Below, one piece after another: positions 17,183 through 26,335 of a DNA stretch of 64,000 nt; positions within the stretch are counted from its first letter, which is position 1; each line of letters starts with the position of its first letter. Under the pieces are notes generated by a model. The model saw only the letters and a list, made by a program, of their open reading frames with translations, made no database searches and was not told the DNA's origin. Source of the stretch: Sphingomonas sp. NBWT7 (lineage in GTDB: Bacteria; Pseudomonadota; Alphaproteobacteria; Sphingomonadales; Sphingomonadaceae); NCBI RefSeq assembly GCF_014217605.1, contig NZ_CP043639.1:1201501-1265500 (forward strand). Reading direction: 5' to 3'. The position numbers and the translations under genes are program-made.

Positions 17183-17862
17183 AGCGTTTCTGGCAATCGG
17201 TAACGATCGACGCCGATCGCGTCGTCCGGCTCGACGACCGTCCCGTGCGCACGCCGGGTCGCGTGCTGCTTGCGCTGCCCGCCATCGCGCTTGCCGAGGC
17301 GATCGCGGAGGAATGGCGCAGCATTACCGAGACGATCGATCCACGCGCCATGCCGCTCACTGGCCTCGCCAATGCTGCGATCGATCGCGTCGCGCCCGAT
17401 CCTGCCGCCTTCGCCCGTGGCATCGCCGCCTATGCGGAGAGCGATCTGCTCGCCTATCGCGCCGAGTCGCCGGCCGAACTCATTGCGCGCGAGGCCGCGG
17501 CATGGGATCCGCCGCTCGCCTGGGCCGAGGCGCGATACGACGTGCATTTCGTGCGCGTCACCGGCATCGTCTACCAACCGCAGCCGGCCGAGACGATCGC
17601 CCGGCTGCACGAGGCGGTTGCCAGCCGCGATGCCTTTGCGATGGTCGCGCTCCAGCCACTCGTCACGATTAGCGGCACGCTGGTCGGGTCGCTGATGCTT
17701 GCGGAGGGTGCGATCGACGCCGACGCGCTGTGGCAGGCGGTAACGGTGGACGAGACATGGCAGGCCGAACAATGGGGCGAAGACGCGGAGGCGAGCGCGG
17801 CACGTGCCGGGCGGCGTCGCGAGTTCGACGCGGCGGTGCGCTTCCTGTCGCTGCTGGCGTAG
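17179..17862 (+). CDS. ATP12-family F1-ATP synthase assembly chaperone
   Basis: Chaperone of 227 aa related to mitochondrial Atp12, which binds the alpha subunit of F1 before hexamer assembly; bacterial members are confined largely to alphaproteobacteria. Recognisable stretches are KRFWQSVTI near the start, the LDDRPVRTPGR motif, IAEEWRSITETIDP, the conserved MPLTGLANAAID segment, and the FVRVTGIVYQPQP region. ATG 17179 lies at the overlap with the upstream small gene. Cytoplasmic. It is convergent with gmk; only three bases separate their stop codons. Confidence 0.9.
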   Translation: MKRFWQSVTIDADRVVRLDDRPVRTPGRVLLALPAIALAEAIAEEWRSITETIDPRAMPLTGLANAAIDRVAPDPAAFARGIAAYAESDLLAYRAESPAELIAREAAAWDPPLAWAEARYDVHFVRVTGIVYQPQPAETIARLHEAVASRDAFAMVALQPLVTISGTLVGSLMLAEGAIDADALWQAVTVDETWQAEQWGEDAEASAARAGRRREFDAAVRFLSLLA

Positions 17863-17865
17863 CCG

Positions 17866-18516
17866 CTACTTAAGCAGGCTGCGGATGAAGCCGATGATGC
17901 CCGTCTGCCGCGAACGCTTGAGCCGCTCGGCCGCCAGGATCGTGCGCACGTGCGCGAAACACTGGTCGAGATCGTCGTTCACCAAGACATAGTCGTAGCC
18001 GTCCCAGTGGCTCACCTCGTTCGCCGCGCGCGCCATCCGCGCGTCGATCACCTGCATGCTGTCGGTCGCGCGTTTCTCGAGCCGGTCGCGAAGGATCGCC
18101 ATCGACGGCGGCAGGATGAACACGCGCACCACGTCGCCGCCGGCCAGCTGGTGCAGCTGCTGCGCGCCCTGCCAGTCGATGTCGAACAGGATGTCGTGCC
18201 CCTCGCTCAACGTATGGAACACGTCGGACTTCGGCGTGCCGTAACGGTTGTCGAAGACGTGCGCCCACTCGAGGAACTCGTGGTTCGCGACCATCTCGCG
18301 GAATCGCTCGAGCGAGACAAAATGATAGTCGCGGCCATCCACCTCGCCCGGCCTAATCGGCCGCGTCGTGTAACTCACCGACATCGACAGCTCGTCCTCG
18401 GCGGCGAGGAGCTTCTTCGCGATCGTCGACTTTCCCGCCCCCGACGGCGAGGACAGTACGAACAAGACGCCGCGGCGGCGCATGCCGTGCGGATCGGACG
18501 GGGTGGAGGCGACCAT
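17866..18516 (-). CDS. gmk: Guanylate kinase
   Basis: Phosphorylates GMP to GDP with ATP, an essential purine nucleotide step. About 216 aa, with the P-loop SSPSGAGKST at residues 22-31, the GMP-binding TTRPIRPGEVDGRDYHFVS motif, and DIDWQGAQQL. ATG 18516 is used; an ATG seven codons upstream (18537) is possible, and neither has a strong ribosome site. The N-terminal extension before GVLFVLSSPSG is about 17 residues, slightly longer than in E. coli. Cytoplasmic. Downstream on the same strand is nothing; the gene is convergent with ATP12. Confidence 0.95.
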   Translation of the reverse strand: MVASTPSDPHGMRRRGVLFVLSSPSGAGKSTIAKKLLAAEDELSMSVSYTTRPIRPGEVDGRDYHFVSLERFREMVANHEFLEWAHVFDNRYGTPKSDVFHTLSEGHDILFDIDWQGAQQLHQLAGGDVVRVFILPPSMAILRDRLEKRATDSMQVIDARMARAANEVSHWDGYDYVLVNDDLDQCFAHVRTILAAERLKRSRQTGIIGFIRSLLK

Positions 18517-18576
18517 GCGCGCTAGTGCCGCGCGCATGGCCGAAGCGTCAAGGCAGCTATTGCCTCTTCACGCGCC

Positions 18577-18795
18577 TCAGTAGCGTGACGTGGTGCCCGC
18601 GACGGTCTGCGACGCCTTGTGGCGATCGTACATCTTCTTGGCGAGATAGCCGCCGCCCAGGATCAGCCCGAGCGGGCCGGTACGCGTTGCGGCTCGCGCC
18701 GCCAGCATGCCGATCGCCGCACCTTTGAGACCGCCGCGACCGCGACGCTCGGTCATTTCCTTGCCGACGAGGCCACCGATGATGCTGCGAAGCAT
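18577..18795 (-). CDS. Small glycine-rich protein of unknown function
   Basis: A 72-aa basic protein with a hydrophobic, glycine-rich centre (GAAIGMLAARAAT and GPLGLILGGGYLAKKMYD), likely membrane-associated. ATG 18795 has AAAGGAAC eight bases upstream, better than the in-frame start at 18828. It lies between fumC and gmk on the same strand. Proteins of this type are frequent in sphingomonads and remain uncharacterised to my knowledge; no function is proposed. Confidence 0.65.
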   Translation of the reverse strand: MLRSIIGGLVGKEMTERRGRGGLKGAAIGMLAARAATRTGPLGLILGGGYLAKKMYDRHKASQTVAGTTSRY

Positions 18796-18839
18796 GTATA
18801 TGTTCCTTTCGTTGCGTCGGCTCAACAAGCCGCAGCAAT

Positions 18840-20231
18840 TCAGGTTCCAAGCATCGCGTCGGGGCGCACGACACGGTCAAAGGTCGCTTCATCGACCAGA
18901 CCAAGCGCCACCCCCGCCTCGCGCAGCGTCAGCCCCTCGGCATGTGCGTGCTTGGCGATCTTGGCGGCACTGTCGTAGCCGATCTCGGGCGCGAGCGCGG
19001 TGACGAGCATCAGCGATCGATCGAGCAGGTCGGCGATGCGCCGCTCGTCTGCCTCCAGTCCGTCGATGCAGCGCGCGGCAAAGCTTTCCGTCGCCACCGC
19101 CAGCAGGTCGATCGAGCGCAGCACCGCCGCGCCGATCATCGGCTTGAATACGTTGAGCTCGAGATGCCCCTGCAACCCGCCGACGGTGATCGCGGCGTGA
19201 TTGCCGATCACCTGCGCCGCCACCATCGTCAGCATCTCGACCTGCGTCGGATTGACCTTGCCCGGCATGATCGAGCTGCCCGGCTCGTTCGCCGGCAGCA
19301 CCAGCTCGCCGATGCCGCAGCGTGGGCCCGAGCCGAGCAGCCGCACGTCGTTGGCGATCTTGGTCAGCGCCACCGCCAGCGTGTTGAGCGTCCCCGAAAG
19401 GTCAACCAGCGGATCGTTGGAAGCGAGCGCCTCGAACGCATTCTCCGCCGGGGCGAACGGCACCCCGGTGATCGCGGACAGCTCGGCGCAGAAGTCACGC
19501 GCGAACTTGGGCGGCGCGTTCAGCCCGGTGCCGACCGCGGTGCCGCCCTGCGCCACACGCTGCGTGCCCTGCTCCACCGCCGGCTCAATGCGTCGGCGGC
19601 AGCGATCGAGCTGGTTGGCATAGCCCGAGAACTCCTGCCCGAGCGTCAGCGGCGTCGCATCCTGCAGATGCGTGCGGCCGATTTTTACTATGCCGCTCCA
19701 CGCTTGCGCCTTCGCGTCGAGCGCGGCGTGCAGCCGGTCGAGCGCGGGCAGCAGGCGCTGGCGGACGGCGAGCGTCGCAGCGATATGCAATGCGGTCGGG
19801 AACGAATCGTTCGAGGATTGCCCGCGGTTGACGTCGTCGTTGGGATGGACCGGCGTTTTGCCGCCGCGCGTGCCAGTCAGCGCCTCGTTGGCGCGTCCCG
19901 CGATCACCTCGTTGACGTTCATGTTGCTCTGCGTGCCGCTGCCCGTCTGCCAGATGACGAGCGGAAACTGGTCGTCGAGCGCCCCCGCCGCGACCTCCGC
20001 CGCGGCCGCCTCGATCGCCGCCGCCTTCGTCTCCTCCAGCCCGTGCCGCCGGTTCACCCGCGCCGCGGCCTGCTTCACCAGCGCGAGCGCGTGGACGATG
20101 CCGATCGGCATTCGCTCGCTGGGCGGAAAGGGAAAGTTCTCGATCGATCGCTGCGTCTGCGCGCCCCAATAAGCGGCGGCGGGAACCTCGATCGGGCCGA
20201 TCGAGTCGGTTTCAGTGCGCGTGTCGGTCAT
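18840..20231 (-). CDS. fumC: Class II fumarate hydratase
   Basis: TCA-cycle enzyme interconverting fumarate and malate without an iron-sulfur cluster. The 463-aa length is typical for FumC. The N-terminal TDSIGPIEVPAAAYWGAQTQRS is characteristic, a TGSGTQSNMNVNE segment binds substrate, and the superfamily signature GSSIMPGKVNPTQ carries the flexible catalytic loop serine. ATG 20231 is the family-consistent start; the open frame continues to 20429 without homology. The gene is 91 bp downstream of sspB on the same strand. Cytoplasmic homotetramer. Aspartase and argininosuccinate lyase share the fold, but the motif set fits fumarase best. Confidence 0.95.
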   Translation of the reverse strand: MTDTRTETDSIGPIEVPAAAYWGAQTQRSIENFPFPPSERMPIGIVHALALVKQAAARVNRRHGLEETKAAAIEAAAAEVAAGALDDQFPLVIWQTGSGTQSNMNVNEVIAGRANEALTGTRGGKTPVHPNDDVNRGQSSNDSFPTALHIAATLAVRQRLLPALDRLHAALDAKAQAWSGIVKIGRTHLQDATPLTLGQEFSGYANQLDRCRRRIEPAVEQGTQRVAQGGTAVGTGLNAPPKFARDFCAELSAITGVPFAPAENAFEALASNDPLVDLSGTLNTLAVALTKIANDVRLLGSGPRCGIGELVLPANEPGSSIMPGKVNPTQVEMLTMVAAQVIGNHAAITVGGLQGHLELNVFKPMIGAAVLRSIDLLAVATESFAARCIDGLEADERRIADLLDRSLMLVTALAPEIGYDSAAKIAKHAHAEGLTLREAGVALGLVDEATFDRVVRPDAMLGT

Positions 20232-20322
20232 GCCGACTAGCTGGGGATGCGACGCACCCGAGTAAATGGTCGACGCCCGCGGCGGCGAACCGTTCGCCAC
20301 CGCACACCGATCGAAACTAACG

Positions 20323-20817
20323 TTACTTCTTGCGCTTGAAATCCACGCTGACGACGTTCGAGCCGTCCTCAGCGGGCTGGCTCGGCGTCCCGTCATTCTC
20401 TGCCGAATCGTGCGGTCCGGGGCCGTCACCCGGTCCCTCCTGCGCCTGGAAGCGCAGCTCGAAATTGACCGACGGATCGTGGAAGCCGGTGATCGCCGAA
20501 TAGGGAATGACGAGCTTCGAGGGCACCTGGTTGAAGCTGAGCCCGACCGAGAAGCGCTGATCGTCGACGGTCAGATCCCAGTAGCGGTTCTGCAGCACGA
20601 TCGTCATTTCGTCCGGAAAGCGCTCGATCAGCCGCTGCGGAATGTCGACGCCCGACGCCTGCGTCTTGAAGGTGATGTAGAAATGATGCTCGCCAGGCAG
20701 CGCGCCGCCCTCGGCGACCGACCCGAGCACACGGCCGACCACGGCGCGCAGCGCCTCCTGCACGATCTCGTCGTACGGAATCAGGCTATCGATTGAATGA
20801 TCGTCCATCCGCGCCAT
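20323..20817 (-). CDS. sspB: SspB-family ClpXP specificity-enhancing factor (alpha type)
   Basis: Adaptor that tethers ssrA-tagged proteins to the ClpXP protease. The 164-aa protein begins with a conserved IPYDEIVQEALRAVV helix, contains HHFYITFKTQASGVDIP and FPDEMTIVLQNRYWDL, the core of the SspB substrate-binding fold, then a disordered acidic linker, and ends with a short VVSVDFKRKK tail that resembles the ClpX-docking peptide. ATG 20817 is used; ATG 20808 is equally possible. It is divergent from hisB with a 64-bp gap and lies upstream of fumC. In Caulobacter the SspB adaptor also affects cell-cycle proteolysis; RcdA is encoded 20 kb away in this window. Confidence 0.9.
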   Translation of the reverse strand: MARMDDHSIDSLIPYDEIVQEALRAVVGRVLGSVAEGGALPGEHHFYITFKTQASGVDIPQRLIERFPDEMTIVLQNRYWDLTVDDQRFSVGLSFNQVPSKLVIPYSAITGFHDPSVNFELRFQAQEGPGDGPGPHDSAENDGTPSQPAEDGSNVVSVDFKRKK

Positions 20818-20881
20818 GGGTAACGGCACGCCGCGCGCGGTCAAGATTGCATGAAATACCCGCTCCGCTATGTGCCCGCCG

Positions 20882-21469
20882 ATGCGCACCGCCACCATCC
20901 GCCGCGATACCAGCGAGACCAGGATCGCCGTCACCGTCAACCTCGACGGCACCGGGGCCTATCGCGTGTCGACCGGCGTCGGCTTCTTCGATCACATGCT
21001 GGAACAGCTGTCGCGCCACTCGCTGATCGATCTCGACGTCGAGACCAAGGGCGATCTGCATATCGATCAGCATCATACGATCGAGGATACCGGCATCGCG
21101 ATCGGCGAGGCGATCGCGCGCGCGCTCGGCGACAAGCGCGGCATCCGCCGCTATGGCGACGCGCTGTCGCCGATGGACGAGACTCTGACACGCGTCGCGC
21201 TCGACATTTCCGGCCGCCCCTGGCTCGTCTGGAAGACCGAGTTCAGCCAGAAGCGGCTCGGCGAAATGGACACCGAGATGTTCAAACACTGGTTCCACAG
21301 CTTCGCGCAAGCCGCTGGAATCACGCTGCATGTCGAGACGCTGCACGGCGAGAACAATCACCATATCGCCGAGAGCGCGTTCAAGGGGCTCGCCCGCGCG
21401 CTGCGCCAGGCGGTCGAGATCGATCCGCGCAAGGCGGACGCGATCCCCTCTACCAAGGGCGTTCTGTGA
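20882..21469 (+). CDS. hisB: Imidazoleglycerol-phosphate dehydratase
   Basis: Sixth step of histidine synthesis: dehydrates imidazoleglycerol phosphate to imidazoleacetol phosphate using manganese. It is the monofunctional 195-aa form without the phosphatase domain of E. coli HisB. Metal-binding histidine clusters HHTIEDTG and [15 protein letters not shown] are visible, as is the [18 protein letters not shown] segment. ATG 20882 matches family N-termini; an in-frame ATG lies at 20870. The stop overlaps the GTG start of hisH (GTGA). First gene of the his operon, divergent from sspB. Confidence 0.96.
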   Translation: MRTATIRRDTSETRIAVTVNLDGTGAYRVSTGVGFFDHMLEQLSRHSLIDLDVETKGDLHIDQHHTIEDTGIAIGEAIARALGDKRGIRRYGDALSPMDETLTRVALDISGRPWLVWKTEFSQKRLGEMDTEMFKHWFHSFAQAAGITLHVETLHGENNHHIAESAFKGLARALRQAVEIDPRKADAIPSTKGVL

Positions 21470-22083
21470 CGCTGGCACTGGTCGACATCCAGTCGGGTAA
21501 TCTCCACTCGGTCGAGAACGCGCTGCGTGCCGCCGGCGCCGTCGACATCGTCGTGACCGCGGACCCGGCTGTGATCGAGGGGGCCGATCGCATCGTGCTG
21601 CCCGGCGTCGGGGCGTTCGGCGCGTGCGCCGCCAATTTGCGCGCGGTCGACGGGCTCGAGGCCGCGCTGCGCCGTCGCGTGCTCGACGAGCGCGCGCCGT
21701 TCCTCGGCATCTGCGTCGGCATGCAGTTGCTCGCCGAGCGCGGTGAGGAGCTGGGGCAGCATCGCGGGCTCGGCTGGATCGCCGGCACCGTGCGTTGGAT
21801 CGATCCCGCCGGCAGCGACGCCAAGGTGCCGCACATGGGCTGGAACGACGTCACCCCGCTCGTCGATCATCCGCTGATTGCGCGCGGCGAGGCGTATTTT
21901 CTCCATAGCTACGCTTTCGAGAGCGACGGCGAGGGAGAGAACGTGATCGCGCGCACCGACCACGCCGGCCTGGTGACCGCCGCGATCGGCCGCGACAATA
22001 TCGTCGGCGTCCAGTTCCACCCCGAGAAGAGCCAGCGCTACGGCCTCGATCTTCTCGCCCGCTTCCTGGAGTGGCAGCCGTGA
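21466..22083 (+). CDS. hisH: Imidazole glycerol phosphate synthase, glutaminase subunit
   Basis: Supplies ammonia from glutamine to HisF. The 205-aa class I amidotransferase has nucleophile C83 in GICVGMQLL and the H185/E187 pair in [10 protein letters not shown]; the PGVGAFG oxyanion segment is at 47-53. The GTG start at 21466 overlaps the hisB stop, and the stop overlaps the GTG start of hisA, so translation is coupled along the operon. Works as a heterodimer with the HisF encoded two genes downstream. Confidence 0.96.
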   Translation: MTLALVDIQSGNLHSVENALRAAGAVDIVVTADPAVIEGADRIVLPGVGAFGACAANLRAVDGLEAALRRRVLDERAPFLGICVGMQLLAERGEELGQHRGLGWIAGTVRWIDPAGSDAKVPHMGWNDVTPLVDHPLIARGEAYFLHSYAFESDGEGENVIARTDHAGLVTAAIGRDNIVGVQFHPEKSQRYGLDLLARFLEWQP

Positions 22084-22814
22084 GCCTCATCGTGTTTCCC
22101 GCGATCGATCTGAAGGCCGGACAGGTCGTGCGCCTTGCCGAGGGCGACATGGATCGCGCCACCGTCTACGGCGACGATCCCGCCGCACAGGCGATGCTGT
22201 TCGCTGAAGCGGGCGCCGGCCACCTCCACGTCGTCGATCTTGACGGCGCGTTTGCCGGCGAGAGTCGCAATGGCGATGCGGTACGCGCGATCGTCGGCCG
22301 CTTCCCGGGCCACGTTCAGCTCGGCGGCGGGATTCGCACCCCGCAGAGCGTCGAGGGGTGGTTCGCCGCCGGTGTCGCGCGCGTCGTGATCGGCACTGCG
22401 GCGCTCGAGAACCCGCAGTTCGTGCGCGACATGGCCGCCGCCTTTCCCGGCGGGATCGTCGTCGCAGTCGATGCGCGTGACGGCATGGTCGCGACGAAAG
22501 GCTGGGCGGATGTGTCGACCACCAGCGCGGTCGATCTCGCGCGCCGCTTCGAGGATGCCGGCGTTGCCGCGCTGCTGTTCACCGATGTCGGCCGCGATGG
22601 CCTGCTCAAGGGCTGCAATGTCGAGGCGACCGTCGATCTCGCGCGCGCCGTCTCGATCCCCGTCATCGCCAGCGGCGGCGTCAAGGGTATCGCCGAAATC
22701 CACGTACTTGCGCTGCATAACCGCGATGGGATCGAAGGTGTCATCACCGGCCGCGCGCTGTACGACGGCCGGCTCGATCTCGCCGCTGCGCTGAGCGTGG
22801 CGGCTGCGGCATGA
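22080..22814 (+). CDS. hisA: ProFAR isomerase (HisA)
   Basis: TIM-barrel isomerase converting ProFAR to PRFAR in histidine synthesis. The 244-aa length is standard. The catalytic base D10 is in FPAIDLKAG, the catalytic acid aspartate is in FTDVGRDG, and phosphate-binding loops appear as GGGIR and ASGGV. The GTG at 22080 overlaps the hisH stop, preferred over the GTG at 22071. Its stop overlaps the ATG of hisF (ATGA). Confidence 0.96.
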   Translation: MSLIVFPAIDLKAGQVVRLAEGDMDRATVYGDDPAAQAMLFAEAGAGHLHVVDLDGAFAGESRNGDAVRAIVGRFPGHVQLGGGIRTPQSVEGWFAAGVARVVIGTAALENPQFVRDMAAAFPGGIVVAVDARDGMVATKGWADVSTTSAVDLARRFEDAGVAALLFTDVGRDGLLKGCNVEATVDLARAVSIPVIASGGVKGIAEIHVLALHNRDGIEGVITGRALYDGRLDLAAALSVAAAA

Positions 22815-23572
22815 GCGTCCGCGCGCGGGTGATCCCGTGCCTCGACATTGCAGGTGGCCGCGTCGTCAAGGGCGTGAACTTCGTCGACCTCGTCGATGCG
22901 GGCGATCCGGTCGAACAGGCGCGTGCCTATGACGCCGCCGGCGCCGACGAGCTTTGCTTTCTCGACATCGGCGCCAGCCACGAGGGGCGCGACACGATCC
23001 TCGACGTCGTCCGGCGCACCGCCGCGGTCTGCTTCATGCCGCTGACGGTCGGCGGCGGGGTGCGGTCGGCGGAGGACGCGCGCGCGCTGCTGCTCGCCGG
23101 AGCGGACAAGGTCGCGGTCAATTCCGCGGCGGTCGCACGCCCCGAAGTCGTCGCCGAGATCGCCGAGCGGTTCGGCAGTCAGTGCTGCGTCGCCAGCGTC
23201 GATGCGCGCCGCGTCGGCGATGGGTGGGAGGTGTTCACCCACGGCGGCCGGCGCGCCACCGGGATCGATGCCGTCGCGCATGCGCTCCGCCTCGCCGAGC
23301 TCGGTGCGGGCGAGATCCTGCTGACGTCGATGGATCGCGACGGCACGCGCGACGGCTACGATCTCAACCTCGTCCGCGCCATCGCCGATCACACCAGCGT
23401 GCCAGTCGTCGCGTCGGGCGGTGTCGGCAGCCTCGACCATCTCGTCGCCGGAATCGTCGAAGGCCACGCCTCCGCGGTGCTTGCCGCCTCGATATTCCAC
23501 TTCGGGGAGGCGACGATCGCCGATGCGCATCGCGCCCTGGCGAAGGCCGGCGTACCCGTGCGCGCTCACTGA
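22811..23572 (+). CDS. hisF: Imidazole glycerol phosphate synthase, cyclase subunit
   Basis: TIM-barrel cyclase that uses HisH-derived ammonia to turn PRFAR into imidazoleglycerol phosphate and AICAR. 253 aa; catalytic D12 in [10 protein letters not shown] and a second aspartate in TSMDRDGT, with VGGGVRS and VVASGGVGS as phosphate loops. The ATG at 22811 overlaps the hisA stop. It is followed by a 53-bp gap and a small ORF before hisE, a break in the otherwise tight operon. Confidence 0.96.
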   Translation: MSVRARVIPCLDIAGGRVVKGVNFVDLVDAGDPVEQARAYDAAGADELCFLDIGASHEGRDTILDVVRRTAAVCFMPLTVGGGVRSAEDARALLLAGADKVAVNSAAVARPEVVAEIAERFGSQCCVASVDARRVGDGWEVFTHGGRRATGIDAVAHALRLAELGAGEILLTSMDRDGTRDGYDLNLVRAIADHTSVPVVASGGVGSLDHLVAGIVEGHASAVLAASIFHFGEATIADAHRALAKAGVPVRAH

Positions 23573-23625
23573 TCGTTTACGCCGGACGGCTATCGCGAGG
23601 ATCGCGACGGAAAAGGACGCGCCCC

Positions 23626-23823
23626 TTGTTGAAGTTTCTAATCCTGTCCCTCCTACTCGCTTGGCCCGCCTATGCCGACAACGGCCATTCGGGCGTCGCG
23701 ACGGCGCGCACCGGCCCCGAACTGTCCGACGCGGCGCTGTTCGTCGCCGCCGCGCTCGCGGTGTGGCTGACGCGGCGCGCGTTGCGCAACCGCGCACGCC
23801 GGGATGCGCGCCGCAGAGGTTGA
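23626..23823 (+). CDS. Small secreted/membrane protein inside the his operon, PEP-CTERM-like
   Basis: A 65-aa ORF starting at TTG 23626, eight bases after a clear AAAAGGAC ribosome site. It has an N-terminal signal-like segment (KFLILSLLLAWPAYA), a short linker, and a C-terminal block of a PEL motif, one hydrophobic helix (AALFVAAALAVWL) and an arginine-rich tail (RRALRNRARRDARRRG). That tripartite end resembles exosortase sorting signals of the PEP-CTERM class, with PEL instead of PEP; it could equally be a simple C-terminal membrane anchor. It lies between hisF (53 bp) and hisE (31 bp) and has no evident role in histidine synthesis. Confidence 0.6.
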   Translation: MLKFLILSLLLAWPAYADNGHSGVATARTGPELSDAALFVAAALAVWLTRRALRNRARRDARRRG

Positions 23824-23854
23824 CCTTCGCCGCGCCAGCCGCCACCCCCGCACC

Positions 23855-24190
23855 ATGGCCGAAGATACGCTGGACCGCCTCCAAGCCACAATCCGCGCGC
23901 GCAAGGATACGCCCGCGGTGCGCTCCTACACCGCCAGCCTGTTCTTCCAGGGCCGGCACAAGATCGCGCAGAAGCTCGGCGAGGAAGCCGTCGAGACGGT
24001 GATCGCCGCCTGCTCGGGCGACGACGCGAAGATCGTGCCCGAGGCGGCAGACCTCATCTTCCACCTCCTCGTCCTGCTCGCCGACGCCGGCCTCGGCCTC
24101 GACGACATCCGCCGCGAGCTCGAACGTCGCGAGGGTCAGTCAGGGCACGACGAGAAGGCCGGCCGCCCGCTCTCCTTCCGCCCCGAGTAA
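23855..24190 (+). CDS. hisE: Phosphoribosyl-ATP pyrophosphatase
   Basis: Second step of histidine synthesis: hydrolyses PR-ATP to PR-AMP. The 111-aa all-helical protein is the stand-alone form rather than a HisIE fusion. Its MazG-like metal site is visible in GEEAVETVIAA and PEAADLIFHLLVLL. ATG 23855 is preferred over upstream starts because the protein then begins MAEDTLDRLQATI as in relatives. It closes the his cluster in this window; hisG, hisZ, hisD, hisC and hisI are not present here. A HIT gene follows after 17 bp. Confidence 0.94.
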   Translation: MAEDTLDRLQATIRARKDTPAVRSYTASLFFQGRHKIAQKLGEEAVETVIAACSGDDAKIVPEAADLIFHLLVLLADAGLGLDDIRRELERREGQSGHDEKAGRPLSFRPE

Positions 24191-24207
24191 GGATCAAAGG
24201 ACCGCCG

Positions 24208-24600
24208 ATGCCCGTCGATGCCACGCAGCCCTACGACGATCAGAACATCTTCGCGCGCATCCTGCGCGGCGAGATCCCCTCGAAGACGGTATATGAAGAC
24301 GAGCACACACTTGCCTTCCACGATATCGCGCCCTGGTCGCCGACGCACCTCCTCGTCATCCCCAAGGGTGCTTACGTCAGCTGGGACGATTTCTCCGCGC
24401 GCGCCAGCGATGCGGAGATCGCCGGCTTCGTCCGCGCGGTCGGCCATGTCGCGCGCGCGGCGGGGCTGGTCGAGCCGGGCTATCGCCTGCTCGCCAACAC
24501 TGGCGCGCACAGCCATCAGGAAGTGCCGCACCTCCACGTCCATATCCTCGCCGGCCGCCCGCTCGGGCCGATGCTGGCGCAGAACGATGGACGTAGCTGA
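24208..24600 (+). CDS. HIT-domain nucleotide-binding hydrolase (HinT-like)
   Basis: Histidine-triad protein of 130 aa, a small homodimeric purine-nucleoside phosphoramidase in characterised relatives. The triad motif HLHVHIL is near the C-terminus, preceded by QEVP, and the N-terminal IFARILRGEIPSKTVYEDEHTLAFHDI is classic HinT sequence. It starts 17 bp after hisE with AAGGA upstream and is probably cotranscribed with the his operon, an arrangement common in alphaproteobacteria. Cytoplasmic. Confidence 0.93.
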   Translation: MPVDATQPYDDQNIFARILRGEIPSKTVYEDEHTLAFHDIAPWSPTHLLVIPKGAYVSWDDFSARASDAEIAGFVRAVGHVARAAGLVEPGYRLLANTGAHSHQEVPHLHVHILAGRPLGPMLAQNDGRS

Positions 24601-24753
24601 CGCCTTCGCGTCGCCACGATCCGTCACCGAAATGTCGCACATCGGTGGCCGTCGTACCGCTCGCACGCGGCTCGGGGATTGCACCGGGGCGATTGCCCGC
24701 TAGGCTCGCGCAATAAAGCATCAAGGCCGCCGGGGAGCGGCCAAGGGAGAATT

Positions 24754-26319
24754 ATGGCAACACGACCCGCAGGCGGGATCTTCTCGCGCATGATGGCGCG
24801 CAAGTCGATCGCGCAGGTACAACGCGAATCCGCCAGCAGCGAGCTGAAGCGTACGCTTGGCAAGTGGAACCTGCTGCTGCTGGGTGTCGGCTGCATCATC
24901 GGCGCCGGCATCTTCGTCCGCACGGGCAGCGCCGCGGCGCTTCACGCTGGCCCGGCGGTGCTGCTGTCGTTCGTCGTCGCCGGCATCGTCTGCGCCTTCG
25001 CCGGGCTGTGCTACGCCGAACTGTCCTCCACCCTACCCGTCTCGGGCTCTGCCTATACCTATGGTTACACCACGCTCGGCGAATTCGTCGCGTGGATCAT
25101 GGGTGCGTTGCTGCTCCTCGAATACGGGCTCGCCGCATCGGTCGTCGCGGTCGGCTGGGGCGGCTATGTCGTCAGCCTTCTGGCGGACATTGGGATCGTC
25201 ATCCCGCCGCAATTCACCGGGCCTTCGGGCTATCCGCTGGTGCGCGACGGCGTCGCGGTGCTGGTCGACGGGCAGCCCGTCACCACCATCTTCAACCTGC
25301 CCGCCTTCCTGATCTGCATCGCGCTTGCGCTCCTGCTGGTGCGCGGCGTGTCGGAATCAGCCAAGGTCAACAACATCATCGTCGCGATCAAGGTCAGCGT
25401 GCTCGTTGCCTTCATCGCCGTCGGTGGCCTGATCGTGCTGTCGAACCTGGGTGAGCTCGTCGCCAAGAACTGGACGCCGTTCATCCCGCCGAACCAGGGC
25501 GACGGCAAGTTCGGGGTAGACGGCATCATGCGCGCCGCCTCGATCGTCTTCTTCGCCTATATCGGCTTCGAAGCGGTCTCCACCGCCGGGCAGGAGGCCA
25601 AGAACCCGCAGAAGGACATGCCCTTCGGCATCATCGGCAGCCTCGTCGTTTGCACCGTCATCTACATGCTCGTCGCCGCGATCATGACGCTGCTGGTGCC
25701 CTACGGTGCGCTCAACGTTCCCGATCCCGTCGCCGTCGTGGTCGACAATTTTGGCCCGCAATGGGGCTGGCTCGCCAAGATCATCAAGATCGGCGCGATC
25801 GTCGGTCTCACCTCGGTCGTGCTGGTGCTGATGTACGGCCAGACGCGCATCTTCTACACCATGGCGCGCGACGGGCTGCTGCCGCGCGTCTTTGCCACCG
25901 TCCACCCGAAGTTCAAGACGCCGTATATCAACACGCTGCTCGTCGGCGTCATCACCGCCGTCGCCGCCGGCTTCTTCGACATCAACGTGCTGGGCGACAT
26001 GACATCGGTCGGCACGCTCGCGGCGTTCGCGATCGTCTGCCTGTCGGTGATCTACCTGCGCCGCTCGGCGCCCGAGCTGCCGCGCGGCTTCTCCGTGCCG
26101 CTCTATCCGGTGCTGCCGATCCTCGGCATCGCCTCGTGCGCGTACCTCATCACGACCGTGCCGTGGAACGTGCTGGTGTTCTTCCTGTGGTACATGCTCG
26201 GCGGCGTGGTGCTGTATTTCGTCTACGGCATCCACAAGTCGAATCTGCAGAACGGCCTTGAGGCCGGTGGCGGCCCGGAGATGGGCGAATTCCCCGCCCC
26301 GGTGGGTGAGCAGCCTTAA
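24754..26319 (+). CDS. APC-superfamily amino acid permease (cationic amino acid transporter-like)
   Basis: Membrane transporter of 521 aa with about twelve to fourteen helices. The first helix carries GVGCIIGAGIFVRTGSAA, the substrate-site motif of APC transporters, and FFAYIGFEAVSTAGQEAKNPQKDMP is the helix-6/loop signature of the CAT/YfnA subgroup. ATG 24754 follows AAGGGAGA after four bases; a small GGCCGC/GCGGCC hairpin (24725-24742) abuts that site and could modulate initiation. Likely imports amino acids by proton coupling. The substrate (cationic or broad) is inferred from family only. An inverted repeat of the REP-like type lies just after its stop. Confidence 0.93.
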   Translation: MATRPAGGIFSRMMARKSIAQVQRESASSELKRTLGKWNLLLLGVGCIIGAGIFVRTGSAAALHAGPAVLLSFVVAGIVCAFAGLCYAELSSTLPVSGSAYTYGYTTLGEFVAWIMGALLLLEYGLAASVVAVGWGGYVVSLLADIGIVIPPQFTGPSGYPLVRDGVAVLVDGQPVTTIFNLPAFLICIALALLLVRGVSESAKVNNIIVAIKVSVLVAFIAVGGLIVLSNLGELVAKNWTPFIPPNQGDGKFGVDGIMRAASIVFFAYIGFEAVSTAGQEAKNPQKDMPFGIIGSLVVCTVIYMLVAAIMTLLVPYGALNVPDPVAVVVDNFGPQWGWLAKIIKIGAIVGLTSVVLVLMYGQTRIFYTMARDGLLPRVFATVHPKFKTPYINTLLVGVITAVAAGFFDINVLGDMTSVGTLAAFAIVCLSVIYLRRSAPELPRGFSVPLYPVLPILGIASCAYLITTVPWNVLVFFLWYMLGGVVLYFVYGIHKSNLQNGLEAGGGPEMGEFPAPVGEQP

Positions 26320-26335
26320 GCCGAAAGCGCCCCTT

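Noticed and set aside
22316..24064. A 582-codon minus-strand open frame opposite hisA, hisF and hisE
   Set aside because: It crosses three essential biosynthetic genes and their overlaps; composition is that of a shadow frame.
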